From Pempheris klunzingeri (lineage: Eukaryota > Chordata > Actinopteri > Acropomatiformes > Pempheridae): a DNA stretch of 64,000 nucleotides. Position 1 is the stretch's first letter. Each line of letters begins with the position of its first letter. The translations under genes and the position numbers were made by a program. The DNA lies in assembly GCF_042242105.1 (NCBI RefSeq), contig NC_092035.1:2868083-2932082 (forward strand), read 5' to 3'. Positions 54,457-64,000 of this stretch are shown piece after piece. The notes beneath the pieces were generated by a model. It had not been told where the DNA came from and searched no databases. It was given only the letters and a program-made list of their open reading frames with translations.

Positions 54457-54667
54457 CACTGTTGCCCATAAAGTTGGAATAAAATGTTCTCGTGAAATGA
54501 CACTGTGATTGATTCTTGATAAATAAAGTTTATATATTCTCAACTTTATTGATCAAACTCTTCCAAACATATCACAGTGAAACTTAAACCACAATGAACC
54601 TTGTGTATTCAGGCTTTAACAAAATTGGGGGTATTTAACAATTATTCCAACTTTATGGGCACCAGTG
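54457..54667. mobile_element. MITE with ~26-bp terminal inverted repeats (Tc1/mariner-like)
   Basis: The ends are inverted copies: CACTGTTGCCCATAAAGTTG at 54457-54476 (continuing GAATAA), and at the right end TTATTCCAACTTTATGGGCACC then AGTG. Only about two mismatches occur in 26 bp. The 211-bp element has no coding capacity. Both sides are TA-rich (TATATA), as expected for insertion at TA by the Tc1/mariner superfamily. Low end divergence suggests a fairly young copy. The exact TA duplication cannot be fixed because the flanks are TA repeats. Confidence 0.75.
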
Positions 54668-57600
54668 TGTATATACACACATATAAATATATCCGTTAGT
54701 ACATTTTTATAAATATGGATAAATAATATACAAACATATTTATTCACCAATGTACTTGTGATAATCTACAGGAATCATCAGGTGAGCTCTAATCCAATCC
54801 ATTTTGCTTTTGTATCCTGCTAACACAAGATATGCTGCAAAGTGCAAACAAAGGCAAGGAAAGGGGGACTGCAAGCTGATAAATATGGAAGTAAACAATG
54901 CTGGATTTTAGATGCTTTAAAAATTGACTTTGCAAGTGAAGAAGGAAACGCACTCGACACGAAGAGTTATGGTAAGAAACACTGCAGGTATGCAAGAAAA
55001 GATTCGATAGTCTCTCCCCTCTCTGTGAACACCTCGTATAAACTAGCTCTTGTCGAGTACAACCTGACATTAATGCTGCTAAAGCTAGCACAAGTATCTG
55101 CAGCCTCCAGAGTCTCTGCTTCAGTGTGGCAGAAAACACTGAGATACACTGTGTGTGCACAGAGCGGTGGGGTTGCTGCAGCACTCCATCACAGCTGTAC
55201 TAAGATTGCACAAGCCAGTTTTTCCTTTAGCCTGCAACGTTTGTGACAGCAGACCAGAGTGATTCAAGCTCATTTTTCTCTTAGCAGATTGATACACTTG
55301 AATTGGCGGTTTAGAGCCATTGCCATCAACGCCATGAATAAACCCTTATTGTCACAACCTCCACTCCTTAAAAAGCAGGAAATCTTGAGATTTAAAGCAT
55401 GGTTCTAAAATGAAAGTAACATTGAAGTTGAGTATTTTGCCACCCTTCCTTATTTCAAGAACTTTCTATTCAAGCTCTCTTGGCTTTCTCAGACAAACTC
55501 AAGAAGAAGAACATTTCAGTCTTTTCAAAGAGATGGCCCTCCCATGGTGTGCGTCACTTGGATACCTTCAACCCGGGGCTTATATATGAATGAGCTGATT
55601 CGATGGAGTGCAGAGTAAGGCATGGATGGACCTCTTTTGCACCGCTAAGCTTGATTACGCCAACAGAGCCGCCAGTCTGACACTGTGAAGGTGCTATTTC
55701 CTTTTCTGTTAGGATGAGCGAAACCCCTTCAGTCATTTCTTGCAAAACAACTATTCCTGGGGATTATATGTCGAGATCTGATGACAAAAGATACAAAAAG
55801 ACCTTGAAAATGCTTAGGAGCGCTTCTATCAGGATTACAGGGGCTACAAAATGAGCATGCTGAGCCACTGGGTGTACATGTTAAGTGAGCTTCATTAAAA
55901 TCTGGACAAATCCTCTTTACTGAGGTGATATATGACAGGGAAATTAATTACAAGTAATTATATCCTCATTCAGGAGCCCCTACATTTGTGTTTTCATGGC
56001 ATAAAAAATCCAGTGTCTGATCCTTGATGCCTCTTATCCAAACTGTCTTGTACTTGGACTTCATCCAAATATCATTAAAAGAAACAGTGAATCCACCAAC
56101 CTCCCCACAACGAGAAACCTGGGATTGCAAATCCTCATCCTTAAATAAAAAAAGGCTCACAAAATCACAGCTACTACCGAATCCCTAAAAACCCCTGACT
56201 GTAGCAGCTCCTACCTGACAGCAACTCAGCCATCACCTGGAAACAGCCGTAATATTAATTACCAATGAAGTCAGTTCATGGAGATTTGTTAGTCGGAGCA
56301 AATGGACACTGAGAGGGCATCCAAAGTCTCTCCATCAAAATATTCAGAGAGGACCATTTCCGAGGTAGTGTTCTCAGCTCCTTCCTACCGGGGTGAATGG
56401 CCTCTCTGTGCAACCTGCCAACTATCTGCCAATGGTCGCTCTCTTTTACAAGTGAATAGACTGAGTTTAGCCACAGTTAAAAAGACACACTAACGTGCCA
56501 TGGCTGCGCCACAATGGCCGCTCGGGTAATTTGCCAAACCTAATGATGCCGGTTTGGCCCCGGCTAGAGGAGGTATAGAGCAGGAATCCTAAAGAGGCAC
56601 ACAGCTGCACTGATCCCTCTCTTCCTATCTCCCCTCTCTCATCTCTGTCTCCCTCTGTTCTCTTATCATGAACTCCTTTTGCCTTCTGGAAAATGACACA
56701 ACTAGGGCGTCTAACCAAATGCATTTTATCTCCTGCTCCTTTATCAAGACTTTTCCTGCATTTCCCCCTTAAGGAAATCTCTGTCATTAGACAGGACTGA
56801 AAATCACTGGTCTACCCAGCCATTACTTAGAATCTACCTGTTCAGCTCCAAGCAGCAGACAGACACACTGAGCAGCTAGCTGGTGAACACATGGGAGCAT
56901 TTAGCAGCTTCACAACCAGATATTTCCCTCAGGAGTTGGTGGAGACCAACAACAGAGCTAAAAGGAGAGTGAATATTGAATTGACATTCATCAGGTGGCC
57001 TGAGACGTGACTCCAAATGAATGCTAATGTCGCTCTGGGTCTGTTAATAGTTTGTTACACATTAAAATCTTTACAAGGCCTAAGGCAAAAACAGAACAGA
57101 AAAACCCCTCTGAGCCAATTTTGGGCTGTCAGGCGTTATTTTTAGCTATTTGCTTTTAGCTTGTTTGCCCCCTTGTGGCCAAAGCAGATAAATGCAGCTT
57201 TGATAATAACAATTATTCATGATTAGTACAAGACTGCCATTAAGTGTAAAGATAAAGCTCTGGGAGAAAGGATGTTTTGACCCACATATCAAAAAGACAA
57301 GTAGTAATCAAATCCTATTGACATTATGTTTAGGCAAAGTGCATCCACTATCTGACTATCTATGCAATAAATAAGCAATAAATTCATGCTTGGTAACATA
57401 CAGGACATGCATTAAACATACCACAGTCACACCAAAAACTCAAACATGAATCATAACTATTGAATCAATGCCTTATCTTATCTCTCCTACTACATACAGT
57501 ACAAACAAACAGCAATATTTGGGCATCAACTACATTAAAAGTGAGCCATCTCCATGGCGACTGAGCAAACTCCATCCACTGAGGAAGACGCAAGATGCAG

Positions 57601-57689
57601 GTCAAAGTTCCGGTAAAAAGGCTAGTAAGTAAAACATTGTTGTGCACAGTCATGTGTGATGAGTTTCTTTAAAAAGAAGTACCAAAATG

Positions 57690-58260
57690 AACTTCGCCAA
57701 GGTAGAATCATTCTATTTTATTAGATTTAATAAGATTGGAATAGTGCTCGTACAATGCTGTCAATCCCATGAGGAGGTCTTTTAATGAAAAAATGTTTCA
57801 GCTATTATGATGAAGTGCGTGTAAATCTAATGGTGCAAATTATAGATTTGGATTTTATTATCTCAGTGTGATGGGTTGTGAGCCCTAGGTCTCTTTACAT
57901 TTATTCTTATAAGTATAATAAGGTACCTTTGAGTAGATGGTTAGTACAAAATGTGCAGATATTAATTGAACTTATATCATCACGACACCTACGACTGTCT
58001 CTTGGGGGACATATTAATGTTTTAGCTAATTGATGCTGCTGTCGTGGAGAGGGATCTCCAAAAACCTTTTCTTACAGCATATTTATGCAGATTATCATGA
58101 CTATTATTCTCCAGTTAGGACTAATAGCTCCAACCATAAATGCAAGTCAATCTGGATCCTATTAGTCATGTAATCAACTATGAGGGGTGCCTCCCTTGAT
58201 GCCAGCATATTATTTTTTGGGGTAAAAGGAGAGAATAATTGCAATTTTCACTGCTATCAG
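57690..58260. promoter_or_regulatory. Candidate conserved noncoding element
   Basis: An AT-rich but complex stretch without simple repeats or open frames. It is dense in homeodomain-type TAAT cores (TTTAGCTAATTGATG, TTATGCAGATTATCATG, GACTAATAGCTCC). The composition resembles deeply conserved vertebrate enhancers, but conservation itself cannot be seen from one sequence. Confidence 0.25.
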
Positions 58261-58882
58261 TATACCAACAAGATACAAAAGGGGACAAAAGGGAATTTTA
58301 AATATTGCACCAGGCTGCAATCAATGCAACATGTGCAACAACATGTGGCTCGTGTTTGACAAAAGGCCAATAGCCCGTTTATTGAGCGGTCAAGCTCAAA
58401 AACACTCATTCAGACATAATTTTAGAATCCAGACTGAGGCTATTGATTCAGGGTTGGGAGTCTTTTCCTCTGTCTCCCCTCTGCTTTCCCCTCCTACACC
58501 ATCCCCATACCAATTTCAGCACTCATGTCTCAGACAGAACAAAGGAAATACCCACTACACATTACCTGACCCACCCCCCACCCCCCCCAAAAAAAATGTT
58601 AATGCACGTCTATCTACGCTACAAGTGGTCTCCGAAGTAAGACACAGCGGCGAGATGCACGCTGAGGATGGGAGTGAAGAGGGAGGAGGGAGAGGTCTAG
58701 GGTCACATTATAGATCATTAAACGAGAAATCAGCCAGCAGAGAAGGAAAAGACAGACAGAAAAAGTAGACACAAAGCCAAAAGGACAACACAAAAGAATG
58801 ACTAATTGCACCGAAACAGAAAAGATCCACATGAACATACACACAGCTCACAGCAACATGCAGGAAAATCATATTAACTTAC

Positions 58883-58931
58883 TTGTTCACCATCACCAAA
58901 CTGATTCAGGACACAGTGAGCGGCACGGATC
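58883..58931 (-). other. sema5b: Candidate 5'UTR exon of sema5b
   Basis: A 49-nt segment lies between a long pyrimidine tract ending GTGAAG (acceptor at 58932) and a consensus GTAAGT donor at 58882. It lies in sense upstream of the first sema5b coding exon and shows no long open frame. Its last 11 nt contain an ATG. Joined to the exon at 51977, this opens a nine-codon uORF. The exon call is from splice motifs only. Confidence 0.45.
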
Positions 58932-61520
58932 CTTCACATGGTGAGAGGGAAAGAAAGAGGTATGAGGGGAAAAAAAAAGAGCGAGAGAACTTGTTACACA
59001 CCGACACACAGTGGCACGCTGACCAGAGTGAGCGCAGGGTGGTGGTGGGGGGGTAGAGAGGGGCGGAATAGGAGGGGGGTAAAAGGGGTGTGTGTGATGG
59101 GGGAGATGGGGGGAGCGAAGCATTCCTGTTTTTGTAGAGCAAACTTTACTTTCTGAAGAGGGATGTCTGCCCTGTACGAGTGTGTACTGTGTCTTTGTGA
59201 GATCCAGGTTTAGATTTAGACATTTGATCATATTAATTACTTGATCCACATTATTAACTGATAGAAATCAATCAAAAAGAATCTATATGTTGTGCAGAGG
59301 ACTTTGCAGATGCAGATATGTCAAAACATTTCACTTAAAAAAAACTCGTTTCAGTGTTCAGTGCACAGCTCTTTTAAAAATCTAGTGCTGATCGGGTTCT
59401 TACAATTAAAATGCATCATGTCTCTGAGCCGCTGCGGACTGTTTGCCAACTTCTTCAAACGATCTATCGACATCTAAAGTCAGACAAAGAGGGTTGGTGT
59501 TCCAAGGTAAATTTAAAAGAATTTGCACAACAAAATGAGCCTCGGCCGGCTGGTCGAACACAGCTGCAGTATCATCAACCTGCGAATGACAGCAGAGGCA
59601 AAGTCAATAGCAAATGCCATTAGCTCAGACAAACATTTTGTTTGGCTAAACAAAGAAATCCAGGCTGGCCTCCAGAGATTTTATGTCGACACGTAGTGAT
59701 TTAAACTGCAACTTTACAAATTAACATTTAACAATGACATTAGAAAAAGTCCTCCCTGAGCTTCTGAGTATTGATCCCACACGTAGTATTTAATACAAGG
59801 TGCTGAATTACACTCAGGGACTATGGATTTTGTGTATACTCTCACTGTGTTATTGGAGTTCAGTTATCTTGGGTCCTTAAGGCTCATTCAAGGCTTACTG
59901 ACACGTTCTTCTCCTCATTCCTGAGAGGTTTTTGGTTTGCGATGCCTTTGTGATATTTATTTTAGCGTGCCAACACAACTGGTGGCATGCTGAAGTCATG
60001 TATCATCCCCAGTTAGGACGGGTGAGTACAGGGATGGATGGAGTAAGTAGCAGAAAAACACTGGGTGTATGTTCATCCACATTAACAGCAGAGGAGAACT
60101 ACACCCTGGACAACAATGAGGTGAGCGGGGTGTCCTCTAAAAACACTGGTGTTGACGAGCATCGTTTTCACACTTGAAGTTTTCTAGTGGAGATATATTG
60201 TGTCAAAAAGCAGAGAATATGACACCAATCAGGCATAGCTGTAGAAGTTAATACCAATCTGTTAAGGTGAAGGGGTGACCCCCCCACCCCCCCCACTGAA
60301 AAATTAATGGCACTAATAAATCATATCCACAGAAAAATGACAGGATCGTTTAGCTTCCTGTGTAGCCAGCAGAGCATAAGAGACAAATAACACTTCCAAG
60401 CCTCATCCCCAACCTTTACAGAGCAGGACATTCATCTCTCTCAGCCTCAGTCTCACCACGGCAGAGTACCAATCCCCCCCCCCCCCCAAGGAGGATGAAT
60501 GACTCGCTCCTGTGCAAACTTCAGGATGACCTCCTCTGGCTGTTTTTACAGCCCTCCTGTCACCGCTGAGGCTGAAAGATTACGGGCACAGTGAGGCGCA
60601 GGGGAGTGCTGAGACAAAACCAAACCAGGATTAGTGGAAGATGGGCAGGTTTAAACACTAGAGAGAAATGTGGACTTCAGGGGGAGGGGGGGGGGGGCTG
60701 AAAGGAGGTCACCAAGCTGTCAGTGAAATGGGTGAATATGATAGTAACTTCTATATCACCTTGTAGGATAGTGCATATGTATTGGTGCTGTTTTAAAGCA
60801 CCAAATGATTTCCTCTAGGTGCCTTTTGAAAAGTCGATGTGAAAAGTTATTTTTGACCCGTTATTCATATAAAAAATACAATACAATACAATAAAAAAAG
60901 TGCAACCACTTTCATATACAGCTAATTTGCAAGCATAAATATATTTTGTAAGAAATAAATATTACATGTATGTTTGTATTTATGGGTATGTTTGGGCTCT
61001 TGGTTTTGGTGTTATGTTTTCAATGTCCTGTACATTGTACGCCTGGATTACAAAAGACATTGCATGTGAGCTCCAATCAGGAAATACATTTCCTCCAAAG
61101 CAAATTTGTGGCAGAGAAGCCAATTTCATGGGAGGAATAGCGGTAAATATACAGCGAATCTAGTCATGGGCTTTCTCTGTGGGTTTATATGAATTAAAAA
61201 AGCAGATTGGGTAATCTCCAGTGATTTCCATCAATCCATATCCAGCTGCAAAGGAGGCCTCCAGTGGTTACCCAACAACTCTTAACCCCCAAAACCAGCC
61301 CCCGACCCCCACGTCACAGCCCTCAATGGGTGCCTTGTCCCGCTCATAGCGCTCCACTGTTAAACAGGTCTGTGTGTCACAAAGAAATATTGACTTTTAA
61401 TACTTCAAACATTCATCTCGCTCCGTTTTAAACAAGCCAGGCTGTGTTGGTTTTTGAAAACCCCTGCAGTCACTGAGGTTTACCTTCCTACAGGAGCAAT
61501 AAAACTGTGCTTACAGGAAT

Positions 61521-61549
<29 letters not shown>
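61521..61549 (+). repeat. (CA)n microsatellite
   Basis: About fourteen uninterrupted CA units lie in the sema5b upstream intron. Confidence 0.95.
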
Positions 61550-61552
<3 letters not shown>

Positions 61553-61859
61553 TGGAACCAGGGTGAAGCTGCAGCTTGGAGGTTAGGCAAGCAGCCCAGT
61601 GTGGACACTCACGGTGATTTGCACATAAAGAATCATATGCATCATGGTTAAAGGGGCATATGCAGAAAGAAGGGGGCAGCTGCTGGCCTAGCACTGTCCT
61701 ACTTAGTTAAAAAAACCTAAAAAGTGGTGTCTGACAGCTCCAAACCTGTCCTATTTATACTTCATACTTTGTTTATTTACTTGTGTAGAAATAGAAATGC
61801 AAAAATGAGATTGTGGCTTTAGGAGCAGTAAGCCTTTCAGCTTTTTCTTGACCAACGGT

Positions 61860-62040
61860 AAGGGTTAGCATCCCAAAGCTCCTTACGGGAAACTGTCACT
61901 CACTTGCGATTGAAAGGTTGTCGGTTTAAATCTCTGAAGCGAGAGGTTGGTCCGGCAAAACTCTTATACCAGCGTTGGAAGACTGTAGCTTACTGAGGAA
62001 AAAAAGCCAAAAACAATTTTCCCTGAATAAATAAAGGTCA
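61860..62040 (+). repeat. Possible tRNA-derived SINE
   Basis: A B-box-like GGTTGTCGGTTTAAATCTC at about 61916-61934 is followed by a body ending in TTTTCCCTGAATAAATAAAGG. This has the look of a tRNA-derived SINE with an AT-rich tail. The A-box region is weak. Confidence 0.4.
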
Positions 62041-63402
62041 AACACACTGACACAGTCTCAGAGTGTGAATTCTGGGCTGTGTAAGTGGAGAAAACCTGAA
62101 CACCCAGCCGCCTGTCCGTCAGCCCCTCAGTGCTAAACTTGCTCTTTCTCTCCTCATCCATCTTTCTCCCCTTTTCCACTTCAGCCTGACCTCATGTGCA
62201 ACTGTGGAGGTCTGTGGGTAACACATTCAGGCATCCAGTTTAATGATTTAATGCCACTTCCATTTAGGGGGTTATATATTAGCAGCAGTCAGGACTCTTA
62301 ACAGCTCTGTTTCCATTCAGGCAGCTTTAGCTGGTGTTTCAAGATAAGATTTAAAAAATAAACCTGTCTTTGGTCATAAACTGATGATAAATACACGTGA
62401 TATTTCCTTCATGATTGGTTCTGTATGTCTGAAATAACCATTTGGTGACATCTGGATGCTTTGTTATGTGGGTCATATACAGTAGGTGTGATGGAAGCAG
62501 CAATAATAAGATTGGAGACGATGTCAGTGGCAATAACACAACACAAAGCGGCAATAACACCTTTTCCAAGACTTTGGTGCTAAAGAACATAATGTGTGAG
62601 TTATACACTGCTTTAAAAGAGCGTCTCTCAACTGTTTGCAGGCGGTGATCTGCATTATAGGTTGCAAATTTATAAAATATGATTATTATTTATAATTTAT
62701 TAATAATAGTACACAAATCTTACGTTTAAAAACATCTTGAATAGATTATTTTGGTGCAACTAGATGGTTTAAGCCTCTCAGTCTGTTATTTTTTTGTCTG
62801 TGTTATCTGATAACTTCTATTAGGGGTCCTATTAGAAGATGTATAATTGATAAAGAACTAGACGGGGGAGAATTCAGCTGTAGTCTGCACCATTAAACAC
62901 TTATGATCAGGATCTGTTCTTGTTTTCCCACATTATCATACAATTGGTAAATCTTGAACTTACTATAATTTAGTGTACAATGTTAATAATAATTGTTGCA
63001 CACAAATTAGGGGAGCTCCATCATGTGTTTCTTTATCAGCACAGGCAATACCATTAAAACATCTTTTTTTTTTTTTAAAAGCATCTTTTAATGATAATGA
63101 ATAATAATGAGCCAGCTTTTTCACTTATTCCGTGTGAGCCTTCGTCCATAATAAAAAAAAAAAGTAGGGATTCTAAGCTCTGATTGGTTGATTGCAGCTT
63201 CTATGCCAAGCCGAATTTACCAGATCATCTTTAGAATAACATAAATATTAATTTTGTTCACTGTAGTGCCAGAACAAGCAACAAAGCCCAGTTTAGACTC
63301 ACATTCAAATGCCTCGTGTTAACAAATAACGATGTTGCTACTATCATCCAGCATCTTACTCGTGAAATAAAGTTATTAGAATTAATTGAATGTCGAGCTT
63401 AC

Positions 63403-63540
63403 CTTTCACTTTTGATTCATCACGGGGTTCCTGCTGCGGATGTCAGCTGAGAGGTTTCAGGGATGTAGCAGATCCTCAGCAGCCCGCCGTCAGGAGGACT
63501 GGACTCTGCTGCAGCTCTGTGCGCAAGATCCATGATTTAG
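63403..63540 (-). other. sema5b: Candidate first (noncoding) exon of sema5b with uORFs
   Basis: The sense-strand segment is richer in G+C than its surroundings and ends at a GTAAGC donor (63402). It contains a 37-codon open frame from the ATG at 63533 to a TGA at 63420, and a 4-codon frame overlapping its end (ATG at 63420). No signal peptide or domain is seen, so these look like upstream ORFs rather than coding sequence. The transcription start is not defined by a clear TATA box. Assignment to sema5b is by orientation and position. Confidence 0.4.
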
Positions 63541-64000
63541 TCAGACCGGTAGGGGTGCTGTCAGGAGCCACAGTGGACAAAACACTAACCTGATCCTGAT
63601 AACAACTAAGAAATAAGGAGCAAATATGCGTCTGAAAAGGAAGCAGCTTTAGTAGTAATAATAATTTCCCCCAGTGAATGAATAAGAGGATAACACACTT
63701 AATTAGGCTGTTTTTTTAATTAGGTTCTGTCCTGTTTTTGGAGCTATTGAATTCTAAATCTCAGTATCTGTGTATGCCTTAAATCACTTTGTTTAACTGA
63801 AACAGGAAGCCTATGGTAAAATGACTGTGACAGAGAAATAATATGGCATTGACATATATATATAGAACTTTTTCTTGGTTCTAGGGCTATCTGTCCACTA
63901 AGTGACTTCCACAATAATCTGCATTACAAAAATCATTGAGAGAAGCTTGGCTGCCATCTGCTGGACCGCTGGCCTGCACACTGCTTTGAAATGGTTGAGC

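Larger units (their letters stand above)
51978..58882. other. Long 5' intron of sema5b, no gene seen
   Basis: No protein-coding exon was recognised. Open frames here, such as the 134-codon plus-strand frame at 54842-55246, lack ATG starts, splice context or domain resemblance. The stretch includes a diverged SINE copy, a MITE and possible conserved noncoding elements, listed separately. Confidence 0.5.
58932..63402. other. Intron upstream of the sema5b leader, no gene seen
   Basis: Holds homopolymer runs (C-run near 60475-60487, G-run near 60681-60697), a (CA)n tract at 61521-61549 and a SINE-like segment near 61.8-62.0 kb. No coding exon was recognised. Confidence 0.5.

Noticed and set aside
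54842..55246. 134-codon open frame on the plus strand
   Set aside because: It begins with GTG, not ATG, has no splice context, no recognisable domain and low-complexity-free but ordinary AT-rich composition. Chance open frame in an intron is the simplest reading.
58331..58768. 145-codon open frame on the plus strand
   Set aside because: It has Pro-rich low-complexity sequence from a C-run (TPPPTPPKK) and no domain. It lies in an intron of sema5b near a homopolymer and is probably spurious.

Overview
The window is vertebrate nuclear DNA, most probably from a teleost (ray-finned) fish. Genes have many short exons with GT/AG introns. The proteins recognised are vertebrate-specific in detail (cacnb4, sema5b, smim11). 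The repeats are of kinds common in fish: V-SINE/Mermaid-like SINEs, other tRNA-derived SINEs, hAT fragments, an L2-like LINE fragment, and many CA/TA/TCTA microsatellites. The species cannot be named. Nothing was searched; all identifications come from translating exons by eye and comparing them with remembered families.

Layout. 1-7.5 kb is repeat-rich: a broken hAT transposase interrupted by a SINE, other SINEs, a second truncated hAT transposase, and between them two gene-like units in inverted orientation (about 3.1-4.2 kb on + and 6.3-5.1 kb on -) whose product is not recognised. 8.6-11.5 kb holds a tRNA-Ser(CGA) gene (-), smim11 (+, two coding exons) and an intact 5S rRNA gene (-). 11.5-12.3 kb is a decayed LINE ending in a (TCTA)n tract. 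12.4-34.2 kb is cacnb4 on the - strand, the voltage-gated calcium-channel beta-4 subunit. It has two alternative first exons (beta-4b type at 33.9 kb, beta-4a type at 29.95 kb) and twelve shared coding exons; the frame closes through all of them (536 and 502 aa). 34.2-37.1 kb is intergenic. 37.1-63.6 kb is sema5b on the - strand, a transmembrane semaphorin with seven thrombospondin type-1-like units. Its 21 coding exons lie at 39.8-51.9 kb, and candidate 5'UTR exons lie at 58.9 kb and 63.4 kb.

How the genes relate. cacnb4 and sema5b lie in tandem on the - strand; smim11 converges on cacnb4. No operon-like or functional cluster is implied. cacnb4 is an intracellular channel subunit, sema5b a cell-surface guidance cue, and smim11 a small membrane protein.

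Hunt result. I see no convincing new biological system. The points most worth a second look are the unrecognised inverted pair of gene-like units at 3-6.3 kb, a Gln/Ser-rich insertion in cacnb4 just before its SH3 domain, a divergent beta-4b first exon, a NAGNAG acceptor at the last cacnb4 exon, upstream ORFs in the predicted sema5b leader, two MITE-like inverted-repeat elements, and a CpG-richer block inside a cacnb4 intron.
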